Positions 27,118 through 36,567 of a stretch of DNA of 64,000 bases are shown here, one piece after another; the stretch's first letter is position 1, and each line of letters opens with the position of its first letter. The translations under genes and the position numbers were made by a program. The DNA is from Pelagibacterium limicola (GTDB taxonomy: Bacteria; Pseudomonadota; Alphaproteobacteria; Rhizobiales; Devosiaceae): contig NZ_JADQDB010000011.1 of assembly GCF_015694405.1 (NCBI RefSeq), positions 1 through 64,000 on the forward strand, written 5' to 3'. A model generated the notes under the pieces. It saw nothing but the letters and a program-made list of their open reading frames with translations, had not been told where the DNA came from and ran no database searches.

Positions 27118-28170
27118 ATGGGGAATGGGGATATCGAAGGGGTAGCGCCGGCACCCCTCACGCGCCTACCCTTTTCCAGCTTCAATACCAGCGACCTGCC
27201 GCAAGAACAGGCCTTTGCCGGCTGGCAAGAGCAGGTCAACACCTTCGTGGACGTCCGGCCGCACGACAAGGACGAAGCGTTCTTTGGTTCCATCCATGCT
27301 TTTCTCCTCGGTGGCATGCAGTTGGGCATGTTCAAGACCACGTCCCAAAGCTGGGATCGATCGCGCTTCCGCATAGGGCGCGACGGGCTCGATCACTACG
27401 GCTTGCAGATCTACCTGAACGGCTCCTGCGGGCAGCGTGACGGTGCAAACGGTTCCTACGCTCGAAAAGGCGATCTGTTCATCTGCGATCTTGCCCAACC
27501 GCACCGCAACGAAACGATCAGTCCTGAAGCTCTATACCTCATGGTGCCTCGTGCCGTGCTGGCCCCACTTCTCAAGGCACCGGACGCTCACAACTGCCGC
27601 CTACTTTCAGGTCACAGCCCCCTCGTGACTCTGCTCCGCGAACACTTGCAAATCCTTCTTCGGCAGGCACCGGCGATGAGCATGGAGGAGGCCGGCATGA
27701 TCGTCAGCCCAACGCTCCAGCTTGTGGCCGCCGCGATCAACGCCCAACCTGCAGAGGTGCATGCCAGCGGGATCAACCTTGCCCTGACCATGCAGATCCG
27801 CCACCTGATCGAGCTAAACCTGTTGGATGCCGCCCTTTCCGCCGAAGCGGTAGCGGCTCATTTCGGAATCTCGACGCGCAAACTCTATTATCTCATGGAA
27901 AGTTCCGGAGGCTTTACCTCCTATGTGCAGGAGGCGCGGCTGCGGCGCGCCCGCGCCGATCTGCTCGATCCCCGGCAAAGCCATCGCAGCATCGCCGAAA
28001 TCGCGCAGGCATACGGCTTTGCCCATCGCAAGAGCTTCATCCGGGCGTTTCGACGGCTTTACGACATCGGTCCGCGCGAAATGCGTCAGCTCGGAACCCA
28101 GGGCACGACCATTCCCCCGCGGCGCAGCGTCGGGGATGACTGGCGGCATTGGATGTATGCGGCCGGCTAG
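27118..28170 (+). CDS. AraC-family regulator of autotransporter module 1
   Basis: A 350-residue regulator. The N-terminal half is an AraC_binding_2-like sensor domain (SWDRSRFRIGRDGLDHYGLQIY ... GDLFICDLAQPH). The C-terminal HTH_18 contains LSAEAVAAHFGISTRKLYYLMES and SIAEIAQAYGFAHRKSFIRAFRRLYDIGPREMRQL. It is a clear paralogue of the regulator at 40199-41251, sharing RIGRDGLDH and ISxRKLYYL and a Trp-His-Trp end. I prefer the ATG at 27118 over the GTG at 27100. It precedes an autotransporter gene in the same direction by about 270 bases, as does its paralogue, suggesting it activates that gene. Confidence 0.88.
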   Translation: MGNGDIEGVAPAPLTRLPFSSFNTSDLPQEQAFAGWQEQVNTFVDVRPHDKDEAFFGSIHAFLLGGMQLGMFKTTSQSWDRSRFRIGRDGLDHYGLQIYLNGSCGQRDGANGSYARKGDLFICDLAQPHRNETISPEALYLMVPRAVLAPLLKAPDAHNCRLLSGHSPLVTLLREHLQILLRQAPAMSMEEAGMIVSPTLQLVAAAINAQPAEVHASGINLALTMQIRHLIELNLLDAALSAEAVAAHFGISTRKLYYLMESSGGFTSYVQEARLRRARADLLDPRQSHRSIAEIAQAYGFAHRKSFIRAFRRLYDIGPREMRQLGTQGTTIPPRRSVGDDWRHWMYAAG

Positions 28171-28294
28171 GAAGCCCGTTTCCACGCTCCGGCCCTCAAC
28201 CGCCGCGCCGCGACGATGCCGTGGCAGTCGCCGGTGCGCGATTCGAACCTGAGGGCTGTGTCTACACCGCTGTTCCAAGCCGAACCTTGCGAAT

Positions 28295-28330
28295 GCGGCC
28301 ACTAGTTTTGCAGTCGCGGCCACATTTGCA
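28295..28330 (+). promoter_or_regulatory. Candidate AraC-type direct repeats before autotransporter 1
   Basis: GCGGCCACTAGTTTTGCA (28295-28312) and GCGGCCACATTTGCA (28316-28330) are direct repeats with a 21-base period, two helical turns, as expected for the tandem half-sites of AraC-family activators. They lie between the regulator and the autotransporter, about 110 bases before the coding start. Confidence 0.5.
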
Positions 28331-28441
28331 ACGCTCCGCTTCATTCCGCTTGAGACAGGTCGGCGATCTCCTGAAAAGACGGGAACTCAACTTCGGCGCC
28401 GGGTGCGCGCCTGCAAGATAGTTTTCGTCAAGGGGTGGGAA

Positions 28442-31400
28442 GTGAAGTCAGAGGCAGGGGTAAACTGTGGGGGAGTATCCCCGGGTCGCAAGGTGGGCGG
28501 CTGCCCGAGACGCCGTCGCTCGCTGATGTTGGCTCTGCTGGGGGCAACGGCTCTAACGACCACACAGGTATATGCAGCGGATCGCGACTGGCTTGGCGAC
28601 GTTTCAGCGGATTGGAATACCTCGGCAAATTGGGCTCTCGGTATGACCCTGCCGCCGCCGAACAACACCTTTCACGCGTCGATAGACTGGGACCCCAACA
28701 GTTTTACCGGATTCACACCGATACTCACGACCGTCGGAGGCTTCCAGATCGACAATCTGCTTTTCGCCTTTGACAATGGACATATCGGTACTCTAGCCAT
28801 TGAGGGAGGAGGCAGCCTCGGCATAGACGGCGATTTGCTGATCGGCTTGGGTCAGGGGAGTTTCGGCAGTCTGGCAGTCAGTGATACGGACGGCAATGGG
28901 AACCGTTCGGCATTCACGGCCGTGGGCGGGTTCTCCATTGGAAGCGGTCTCAACAGCAATGGCGCCTTGATCATTACGGACGGAGCCATTGCTTCAGCTC
29001 TATTGGCCAGTTCGATCGGCCAGTGGAACGGATCCAACGGTTCGGTCACGGTTATCGGTGCTGACGGTGCCTTGCGTTCGCAATTCATTATCCAGGACGA
29101 CCTGGATGTTGGCGTCTTCGGCGCGGGCCTCCTGGACATTACAGACGGCGGCGAAGCGGCGGTCCTTGGCACGTTGACGTTCGGCACCAACGGGTCCGGC
29201 ATCGGTGGGGCGACCGTCAGCGGCGCCGATGCCAATGGCACGAACTCCAAACTTCTGGTTGGTGGTGACATTTACGTGGGAGCCCAGGGAACAGGCTCCC
29301 TCAGCATGGAGAATGGCGGCTTTGCCGACGCATCCAACGGAGCGGTCTATATTGGCTATGATATAGGAAGCGGCGGTATCCTGAACGTCACAGGAGCCGG
29401 CTCGGCATTGCTTACCGACAATCTGCGCGTGGGCGGGGCGGGCTCAGGGGCTTTGACCGTCGCTGAGGGCGGCCAGGTCGTCGTCACCGATTCCATACAA
29501 CTCAACCATTGGGGCGGCCAGGGGAGTGTTATCGTGACGGGGGCCGGCTCGACGCTCACCGCCATGAACAGCCTATTCATCGGCGAGAATACCGTCGCGG
29601 GAAGCACGGGCGAACTGACCGTATCCGATGGGGGTCAGGTAAGCGCAGGAACCATTTCGATTGGAGGGACAGGTGGCATCGGCCGGTTGAACATTGGAGG
29701 GGCCGTCACGGCGGCAGCTGCGGGCACGGTCGATACCGGCAGCATCGTTCTGGGCAACGGCGGCACCGGCATGCTGATCTTCAACCATACCGATACGAGC
29801 GGAAATTACATTTTCGCGCCCGATCTGACTGGCAACGGCAGTATCGTCCATCAGGCCGGAACCACGATCTTCACCGGCAACTCCGCCACCTTCGCCGGCA
29901 ATACAGCGTTGGCTGCCGACAGCAAACTGGTCGTCAATGGCAGCCTGGGCGGCTCCCTCGGCGTCGGAGGCATCCTGGGCGGCAACGGTATGCTGGACCA
30001 GGTCCATTTGTTCTCCGGCGGCGTCATCGCCCCGGGCAATTCGATCGGCACCTTGACCGTGGCCACCATCACGTTCGATCCCGGTTCGATCTATTTGGTG
30101 GAATTGAACGACGGCGGCAACACGCCGGGGGTCAACAACGATTTCATTGACGTTACAGGTAGCGCGACGATTTCCGGCGGAACGGTGCATGTAACCCCCG
30201 AGAACGGCACCGACAATGGAACGAGCTACACCCTGGGGACCACCTACACGATTCTCTCTGCGGCGGGCGGTATCATGGGCCCCGGTTTCAGCGCAGTTAC
30301 CGACGACTACGCCTTTCTCAACTTCGTGCTTTCGAACGATGCGAACAATGTCTATTTGACTTCGGCACCCGGGGCGACCAGCTTCTGCCTGGCCGGCATG
30401 ACCGCCAATCAGTGTGCGACAGGAGATGGCGTTTTCTCGCTGGGCTCGGGTGGCCTCCATACCGCGGTCCTCAACCTTTCGAACGCGGCGGCCCCGGCAG
30501 CCCTAGACCTTCTCTCTGGTGAGATTCACGTATCTGCAAAGACCGTGCTGGTCGAGGACAGCCGGTTTGTCCGCGAGGCGGCTGTCAACCGCCTGCGCAC
30601 CGCCTTCGGGGCCGCCGGCGCGAATGGAAACGGCATGGCCGGGCGCGACGTCTCCGATACCCTCACCTTCTGGGGGCAAGGCTTGGCGTCCCGGGGGCAT
30701 TGGGACAGCGACGGCAATGCCGCACAGGTGGCGCGCAGCATCGGCGGGGTGTTGCTGGGCGGGGACGCCGCGCTCACCGATACCGTCCGGCTTGGCCTGA
30801 TGGGCGGCTATAGTGTCTCGCGCCTGGGCGTCGATGACCGCTCATCGTCCGCTTCAGTAGAAAGCTGGACCGTCGGCGCCTATAGCGGCGGGCAATGGGA
30901 TATCGCAGGGGGCGCCTTCGCCCTGCGCGGTGGCGCGGCCTATGGCGGCCACAGCATCGATGTCAGCCGCTCGGTGGCCTTTGCCGGCTTCTCGGACGCA
31001 CTGTCGGCGAATTATGGCGCCCGCACCCTTCAAGCTTTTGGCGAGGCGGCCTATGGCTTGGATGCCGGGCAGGCACGCTTTGAGCCCTTTGCCAGCCTCG
31101 CCCATGTCAACCTTTCGACCGATGAATTTACCGAAACCGGCGGCGCGGCGGCACTCTCGGCGACCGGCCAGACCATCGAAGCCACCTTCGCAACCCTGGG
31201 TATCCGCGCCGAGACGACGCTGAACCTTGGCGAGGCGGCCACGGCTCGGCTCCATGGCTCGGCGGGGTGGCGCCACGCATTCGGGGATACACCGGATGCC
31301 ATGCTGAGCTTTGCCTCCGGCAGCGATACCTTCACCATCACCGGTGTGCCGATCGCAAGGGACGCCCTGGTGCTCAACGCGGGCCTCGACCTCGACATCA

Positions 31401-31495
31401 CCTCCAATGCCCGGCTCGGCCTCTCCTATGGCGGCCAGTTCGGACAAGGCGCTGCCGACCATACCTTCAAAGCCAACTTCAATGTCAGTTTCTGA
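28442..31495 (+). CDS. Autotransporter (type Va) surface protein 1
   Basis: A protein of about 1017 residues. A long signal region (RRRRSLMLALLGATALTTTQVYAA) precedes a Gly/Ala/Thr-rich beta-helical passenger. The passenger has short repeats of the T5SS/PEP-CTERM-associated type (GLLDITDGGE, GSLSMENGGF, GALTVAEGGQ, GELTVSDGGQ) spaced about 40-50 residues. A linker follows (around FCLAGMTANQCATGDGV). The last 280 residues or so are an autotransporter beta-barrel ending in Phe (FKANFNVSF), as the Bam complex requires. I chose the GTG at 28442 because AAGGGG precedes it; the GTG at 28403 is possible. The passenger is likely displayed at the cell surface. Its ligand is unknown. Confidence 0.88.
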   Translation: MKSEAGVNCGGVSPGRKVGGCPRRRRSLMLALLGATALTTTQVYAADRDWLGDVSADWNTSANWALGMTLPPPNNTFHASIDWDPNSFTGFTPILTTVGGFQIDNLLFAFDNGHIGTLAIEGGGSLGIDGDLLIGLGQGSFGSLAVSDTDGNGNRSAFTAVGGFSIGSGLNSNGALIITDGAIASALLASSIGQWNGSNGSVTVIGADGALRSQFIIQDDLDVGVFGAGLLDITDGGEAAVLGTLTFGTNGSGIGGATVSGADANGTNSKLLVGGDIYVGAQGTGSLSMENGGFADASNGAVYIGYDIGSGGILNVTGAGSALLTDNLRVGGAGSGALTVAEGGQVVVTDSIQLNHWGGQGSVIVTGAGSTLTAMNSLFIGENTVAGSTGELTVSDGGQVSAGTISIGGTGGIGRLNIGGAVTAAAAGTVDTGSIVLGNGGTGMLIFNHTDTSGNYIFAPDLTGNGSIVHQAGTTIFTGNSATFAGNTALAADSKLVVNGSLGGSLGVGGILGGNGMLDQVHLFSGGVIAPGNSIGTLTVATITFDPGSIYLVELNDGGNTPGVNNDFIDVTGSATISGGTVHVTPENGTDNGTSYTLGTTYTILSAAGGIMGPGFSAVTDDYAFLNFVLSNDANNVYLTSAPGATSFCLAGMTANQCATGDGVFSLGSGGLHTAVLNLSNAAAPAALDLLSGEIHVSAKTVLVEDSRFVREAAVNRLRTAFGAAGANGNGMAGRDVSDTLTFWGQGLASRGHWDSDGNAAQVARSIGGVLLGGDAALTDTVRLGLMGGYSVSRLGVDDRSSSASVESWTVGAYSGGQWDIAGGAFALRGGAAYGGHSIDVSRSVAFAGFSDALSANYGARTLQAFGEAAYGLDAGQARFEPFASLAHVNLSTDEFTETGGAAALSATGQTIEATFATLGIRAETTLNLGEAATARLHGSAGWRHAFGDTPDAMLSFASGSDTFTITGVPIARDALVLNAGLDLDITSNARLGLSYGGQFGQGAADHTFKANFNVSF

Positions 31496-31581
31496 AAGGC
31501 GGACCCGAGTTCGCCCGTTTGCCCTCGGGAGAAACCGAAGAATGGGGAATCAAACTGCACCCTCGAACTCGGCGACGCCCC

Positions 31582-33405
31582 CTAGAACGGCAGGACCATT
31601 GGCACCAGGGCGACACTGACGAGCAGAGCAATTAGCGCAAGAGGCGTCCCGATTTTTACGAAGTCGATGAACCTGTAGCGCCCAGGACCCACGACGAGCG
31701 TGTTCACCGGCGAGGAGACCGGGGTCATGAACGCGGCCGAGGCGGCGAGGGCTACCGTCATGGCGAACGGATAGGGTGAGGCCTCCAGCGCTTCCGCAAC
31801 AGCCAGGGCCACCGGCGCCATTAATACCGCCGTCGCGGTATTGGAGACAAAAAGCCCAAGTCCGGCTGTTACCATGAAGATGCTGGCCAGAATCAGATGG
31901 GGCCCGGTCGCTCCGGCCGTATCGAGCAAAGCTTGGGCGGCGATGTCGACCCCGCCAGTACGCTGCAGCGCGATCGAAAACGGCAGCATACCCACAATGA
32001 GCACCAGCGATTGCCAATGGATCGAGCGATAAGCACTGTTGAAATCGATACAGCCAAACAGCCCCATAAGCAGGCAGGCAACCAGCGCCGCAGTGAGATT
32101 TGGGACGAGGCCAGTGACCATCAGAACGATCATCAGGGCGAGGGCCGCCAAGGCGAATGGCGCCCGGTGCGGCGCAGGCAGCACCTCATCGCTTTCCCGC
32201 GGCAGGCCGAGCACGATGACGCGGCTGAGATCGGCCTGCAACTGCCGGACAGCCCGCCAGGGGCCTATGACGAGAAGAGTATCGCCAAGGGCCAATTTCA
32301 TATGTGTCAGATTTCCTGAAACAGCATCGCGGCCCCGCTTCAACCCGATCACCGAAAGGCGGTGCCGGGTCCGGAACTGGCTTTCGACCAGTGTTTTTCC
32401 GATCAGGTCGGATCCTGCGGGCACCATAACCTCGGCCATTCCGATTTCCTGCGCATAGTCGGTGTAATAGGCTCCCGAGAGGGGCAGATCGCGCAGGTTG
32501 AACCGTGCAATAAAGTCTTTGACGTCTTCATCCGGGTTTACATAGTCAATGAGCAAAACGTCGCCTGCCAAAAGCAGCGTATCGGCCTTGGGATGGACAA
32601 GGCGGCGCCCCAGACGCTGCCGGCGTTCGATTGCCAGAATGGACAGACCGGAACTCGAGCGGAGATCGAGCTCGCCGAGGCTCTGCCCGATCATGGGGGA
32701 ACCGGGACGGATCTGCAGGCGATGCTCACGCCCGGCCAGCGCGTACTCGTCGATCCAGGTCGGAAATTGCGGCCCGGCGTGCTGATCGTCCTGTACCTGG
32801 GAGGAGAGAAATCGCCGGGCGAAGATCATGTATCCGATGGCCAGTATCAATACGGGCACGCCGAATGCACTGAAAGTGAAAAAGCCGAACCCCTCAAATC
32901 CGCGCCGCTCCAGTTCGCCCTGGACAACAAGGTTCGGGGCGGTGGCCACCAGCGTCATCATCCCGGATATCAAGGCAGCGATGGACAAGGGCATCATGAG
33001 CCGGCTGGGACTTGTCCCGCTGCGGGCCGCAATTCGCAACACGATGGGAATGAAGATCGCGACAACCCCCGTGGAACTCATCACCGAGCCGACGCCCGCT
33101 ACGACGAGCATCAACAAGACGATCATTCTCGATTCGCTCCGGCCGACCGTGGCAGACATCCAGTCGCCCAAACGCTGGGCTACGCCTGTCCGTACCAACC
33201 CTTCGCCAATCACAAACAGGGTGGCGATCAGAACGATGTTGGGATCGGCGAACCCCGCCAGCGCCTCTTCAATGCTGACAATCCCACTCAGGGGCAGGAT
33301 GACAATCACCAGCAGCGCAACCGCATCCATGCGCGGCCGGCCAATGACGAACATGACAATCGCCGCACCCAGCAGCAAAAGTACAAAGGCAAGGTCGGCG
33401 GGCAT
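31582..33405 (-). CDS. SLC13/DASS-family transporter with two RCK_C (TrkA-C) domains
   Basis: A 607-residue inner-membrane transporter. About five N-terminal and six C-terminal hydrophobic segments flank a central cytoplasmic region of about 200 residues, which holds two TrkA-C-like domains (LQIRPGSPMIGQSLGELDL ... DTLLLAGDVLLIDY; AEVMVPAGSDLIGKTLVES ... DTLLVIGPW). The membrane halves contain STGVVAIFIPIVLRI and SNTATAVLMAPVALAV, typical of the DASS superfamily, which carries sulfate, dicarboxylates or citrate with Na+. Substrate undetermined. Single gene, transcribed away from the phosphodiester glycosidase gene. Confidence 0.9.
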   Translation of the reverse strand: MPADLAFVLLLLGAAIVMFVIGRPRMDAVALLVIVILPLSGIVSIEEALAGFADPNIVLIATLFVIGEGLVRTGVAQRLGDWMSATVGRSESRMIVLLMLVVAGVGSVMSSTGVVAIFIPIVLRIAARSGTSPSRLMMPLSIAALISGMMTLVATAPNLVVQGELERRGFEGFGFFTFSAFGVPVLILAIGYMIFARRFLSSQVQDDQHAGPQFPTWIDEYALAGREHRLQIRPGSPMIGQSLGELDLRSSSGLSILAIERRQRLGRRLVHPKADTLLLAGDVLLIDYVNPDEDVKDFIARFNLRDLPLSGAYYTDYAQEIGMAEVMVPAGSDLIGKTLVESQFRTRHRLSVIGLKRGRDAVSGNLTHMKLALGDTLLVIGPWRAVRQLQADLSRVIVLGLPRESDEVLPAPHRAPFALAALALMIVLMVTGLVPNLTAALVACLLMGLFGCIDFNSAYRSIHWQSLVLIVGMLPFSIALQRTGGVDIAAQALLDTAGATGPHLILASIFMVTAGLGLFVSNTATAVLMAPVALAVAEALEASPYPFAMTVALAASAAFMTPVSSPVNTLVVGPGRYRFIDFVKIGTPLALIALLVSVALVPMVLPF

Positions 33406-33685
33406 GACACTCCATCGTGACGCTCGATCAGCGGCTTTGTCCTACGGGGCGAGGGGTATCCGCAAGGCGATCCGACGTTCTCTCTCTGTCGGCGATGTGG
33501 AAACATCATTAATGGCTTGTGGCGGTCGTGGGGGCAATCCATGTTAGGCGGCTTTGTTCCCGCGAGGCGGCGGCGATGACTTACGCATGCGCGGTTCCCG
33601 CGCCGCTCGCCTTGCCCCGGTCCGATATCGTATTGGCGGAACGTGGGTGGCTTGAGATAGTGGGATGGTCCGGAGGAGAATGCAG

Positions 33686-34474
33686 ATGATCGTGGGCGGA
33701 TGGTCCAAAAAACCCATGCTGTTGATCCTGGCCCTGGTCCTGCTCGCGGTGCTGGCGATGCAGCAGAGGGCGATGGCTCGAGCGTGCGCCGAAGAACGTT
33801 TCGAAGGCACCGGTTATATCGTCTGCACATTCGATCCGGCGACATCGAACCTGCGGCTGTTCTGGAAGAATGCCGACGGGGAGCCCTATCGCTCCTTCTC
33901 GAATGTTGGTGCGGCGCTACGCGATCAGGGGAAAGAACTGGTCTTCGCCGCCAATGCCGGAATGTACCAGGCGGACTTTTCCCCGCTGGGGCTTTATATC
34001 GAGAACGGGCGGCAATTGCGGCCGGCGGATACCGGGAGTGTCGACGGACCGCCAGCGCAGGTCCCCAATTTTTATAAGAAGCCCAACGGCGTCTTTTTTC
34101 TCGGGGCAACAGGCGCGGGAATTCTCGAAACCGCTGCATTCATCGCGGCGCAAATGGGTGTTCGCTACGCCACGCAGTCCGGACCGATGCTGGTGATCGA
34201 AAATGCCCTGCATCCTGCGCTCATCCCCGGATCGACCGACAGGCGGCGCCGCAGCGGCGTTGGCGTTTGCGAAAACGGGGTGGTTCGTTTTGCCATCAGC
34301 GACGGCGCCGTCAACTTCCACGATTTTGCTCGCCTGTTTCGTGACCGTCTCGCCTGTCCGAACGCACTGTTCCTGGACGGAGGTCATGGAGCGGGGCTCT
34401 ACCTACCCGAAGCGGAGCGCAACGACTTTTCCTGGCACGGCGGATACGGCCCCATCCTCGGGCTCGTCGAATAG
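33686..34474 (+). CDS. Phosphodiester glycosidase (NAGPA/DUF2233) family protein
   Basis: A 262-residue protein with one N-terminal hydrophobic anchor or signal (PMLLILALVLLAVLAMQQ). The remainder matches the NAGPA family: VFAANAGMYQADFSPLGLYIENGRQL, GVFFLGATGAGIL, TQSGPMLVIENALHP, RRRSGVGVCENG and FLDGGHGAGLYLPEA. Members remove GlcNAc or other sugars from phosphodiesters, or act in exopolysaccharide and cell-wall metabolism. The ATG at 33686 has GGAGGAGA at good spacing; ATGs at 33665 and 33680 are poorer. It acts in the periplasm. Confidence 0.87.
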   Translation: MIVGGWSKKPMLLILALVLLAVLAMQQRAMARACAEERFEGTGYIVCTFDPATSNLRLFWKNADGEPYRSFSNVGAALRDQGKELVFAANAGMYQADFSPLGLYIENGRQLRPADTGSVDGPPAQVPNFYKKPNGVFFLGATGAGILETAAFIAAQMGVRYATQSGPMLVIENALHPALIPGSTDRRRRSGVGVCENGVVRFAISDGAVNFHDFARLFRDRLACPNALFLDGGHGAGLYLPEAERNDFSWHGGYGPILGLVE

Positions 34475-34530
34475 GTCCGCTGCCGGTTCAGCCCTGCTCC
34501 TCCGGTTTGCCCAAGGCATATACGCACCAT

Positions 34531-35661
34531 TTAATCCAACGGCTCATGCGTCACGAACGTCAGGATTTCGTCGGTGTGGAAGCCCAGCGCCATTGGAGAG
34601 GCGATACCGGTCAGCAGGCCGATATCGTAGAGTTCCGCTACAGCGCCGTCGATGCGGAACCAATGAACGCAGGTTCCTGTCGTAAGATTAATGATCTGCC
34701 ACCCGCACCACGGTTCGGAATCCGCGTCGGCGAGACGCTGGTCGAGGGCCAGGCCCTCGAATCGCTCGTAGCGTGGCCGGGAAAGCCCGACGATGGCGTA
34801 GTCACCATGGACGGCGAGCCCGCGCACAAAGCCAGGGCAGAATGCCAGCGGCCGAAAGGCATCACTGGAATGGGCCGTGCGATCGACCCAGCCCAGTTCG
34901 CCCGTACCGGAATTGAGTACCCAAAGCCGACCCCGGTGGAGGCGGGGAGAGTGCGGCATTGAGAGGCCTTCGGCGACGATCCGGCCGCTCTCGACCTCGA
35001 TCACCACGCCCCCGTCCGCGCGCCGGTCGCGCCACCCGTCTATCGTGTCCGACCGGCTGACGGCCGTGACGTAGGCCGGCCGGCCGCCGTCCATCGCCAG
35101 GCCGTTGAGATGACAGCGATCTTCCCGGACAATCCGCGATATAAAAGGCGGCTTCCAGAATGGCTTGAACGCATGACGCGCCGAAGGGGTGGCGAGACAG
35201 TTATACAGCGTATTGACGAATACCGGTCGACCGTCTGCCATCATGCCGACATCGTGGATGTCGAGCGCTCCGGTAATGTCGATGCGGCGCGGCACGAAAC
35301 AGGCATCCTGCAGATGATTGATGCGCTCGCCAGGACCGAGCACATTTTCGAACCGGATGAGCTGAAAAAGTGACGCGAGGAGGATCGACTGGTTTTCGCC
35401 CTCCCGGGACGGAATAACGCAAATGCCCATCGCTTTTTGAAAGAAGCGTTCGTTGACATGCAGCCCCCCATTGGGATGACTGCCGAGCAAATAAAGTTTG
35501 CCAGACTGATATGAGGAGAAGGCGAGTGAGATGTTCTGCTGGGCCAGGAACTGGGCGAGTCCGGGCGAGGCCGAGTAACGGACGGCAGCTTGCGTCCCTG
35601 CTGCCGGAGCGGGATCGGCCGGCTGGGCGTCGACGCCGTAAGCATTCTCACGCTCATGCAT
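34531..35661 (-). CDS. TIGR03032 family protein
   Basis: A 376-residue protein recognised by the TIGR03032 pattern: NISLAFSSYQSGKLYLLGSHPNGGLHVNERFFQKAMGICV, ALDIHDVGMMADGRPVFVNTLYNCLA, FKPFWKPPFISRI, HLNGLAMDGGRPAYVTAVS and LPHSPR-like MPHSPRLHRGRLWVLNSGTGELG. It is probably a six-bladed beta-propeller. Many homologues sit beside polysaccharide or TPR-rich loci; function unknown. The start at 35661 overlaps the preceding SGNH-like gene by 8 bases; the longer frame is spurious. Confidence 0.87.
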   Translation of the reverse strand: MHERENAYGVDAQPADPAPAAGTQAAVRYSASPGLAQFLAQQNISLAFSSYQSGKLYLLGSHPNGGLHVNERFFQKAMGICVIPSREGENQSILLASLFQLIRFENVLGPGERINHLQDACFVPRRIDITGALDIHDVGMMADGRPVFVNTLYNCLATPSARHAFKPFWKPPFISRIVREDRCHLNGLAMDGGRPAYVTAVSRSDTIDGWRDRRADGGVVIEVESGRIVAEGLSMPHSPRLHRGRLWVLNSGTGELGWVDRTAHSSDAFRPLAFCPGFVRGLAVHGDYAIVGLSRPRYERFEGLALDQRLADADSEPWCGWQIINLTTGTCVHWFRIDGAVAELYDIGLLTGIASPMALGFHTDEILTFVTHEPLD

Positions 35662-36562
35662 CTCTGGCCATCCGTCGCATGCCAAGGCATAGGGCGATGT
35701 CGGCGGCGATCCGCGCGGCGGCCTGGGCGGTGTAATGAAACTCGTCGATAAAGGAGAGCGACGCCGCGTCCGACACGACGACGTGTGCGCTATCGGCGGC
35801 TGCGGCAAGGAATGTCCGCCGGAATGAAGACGCACGCAGGCGATAGGTTGTAAAGCGCTCCTCATCATCATTGCCCGGTTCAGTTAGAGCGCAGCCGATT
35901 TCGGTCTCGTCCAGTTCCGACTTGTCGAAGGCGGAAGCCTGACCGTGGACCACCAGCGGACAACCAGAGCTGGCGGCCAGCGTCAGGAGCTGATCGAGCC
36001 AAAAGCAGCTATAGGTGACGAGATTGGCAAATGCCCTCTCTTCATCTGCCGACCCGGGCAGAAAACGCGCGATGTCGTTGCCCAGGAAATCGGGCGATCC
36101 GAAAAGAGGGTCACAGCGGCGCGTATAGGCGTAGCGCGAGAAGGTTGCCCCCGCAAAACAGATGATGAAATGGGGCTTGCGTGGTGCTTCCGACAGGATA
36201 CGCAGCGCTGCGGTATAAAGGGTGCGCAGGTCGGCTTCCGGGAACGACACATTGATGCAATAAAGGCCGCAGGCCTGCGAAAGTCGGGAGGCAACGGTCT
36301 GCGCATTGGATTCGAGCCCGAAACCGAAACTTTCCGAGGCGCCGAGAACCAGTCCGTATTCTGCACCGGACAAGGCCGCATCAAGCCCGTAGCGCTCACC
36401 CTCGATTTCCCCGTGTCGGAAGCCATACGGGTCGGTCGAGAACGCCTCAGCCTCTAGGTTGCCGACATAGGCCAGCACATCGCCGCGACGCGCCCACCGG
36501 CGCTCGCGCACGTAATGACGCGCTGCGGGGAACACGCGAAGAATTTCGCTGTAGTTCGCCAT
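35654..36562 (-). CDS. SGNH-hydrolase-like protein
   Basis: A 302-residue soluble protein. GLVLGASESFGFGLESNAQTVASRLSQ (about 70-97) resembles SGNH block I, with GASES in place of GDS. The C-terminal SFIDEFHYTAQAAARIAADIA supplies a D-x-x-H like the catalytic Asp/His of block V. This points to a carbohydrate esterase or acyl-handling protein, but blocks II and III are not obvious. It is coupled by overlap to the TIGR03032 gene. It begins 5 bases after the stop of the large autotransporter gene upstream on the same strand, so all may be one transcript. Confidence 0.6.
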   Translation of the reverse strand: MANYSEILRVFPAARHYVRERRWARRGDVLAYVGNLEAEAFSTDPYGFRHGEIEGERYGLDAALSGAEYGLVLGASESFGFGLESNAQTVASRLSQACGLYCINVSFPEADLRTLYTAALRILSEAPRKPHFIICFAGATFSRYAYTRRCDPLFGSPDFLGNDIARFLPGSADEERAFANLVTYSCFWLDQLLTLAASSGCPLVVHGQASAFDKSELDETEIGCALTEPGNDDEERFTTYRLRASSFRRTFLAAAADSAHVVVSDAASLSFIDEFHYTAQAAARIAADIALCLGMRRMARDA

Positions 36563-36567
36563 GAAAC

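Noticed and set aside
28900-29700. Recurring short GC-rich repeats in autotransporter 1
   Set aside because: They encode the beta-helical passenger repeats; no independent DNA element is indicated.
31504-31529. CCCGAG / CTCGGG inverted repeat after autotransporter 1
   Set aside because: A short 6-base stem with a 14-base loop and no T-run; not convincing as a terminator.
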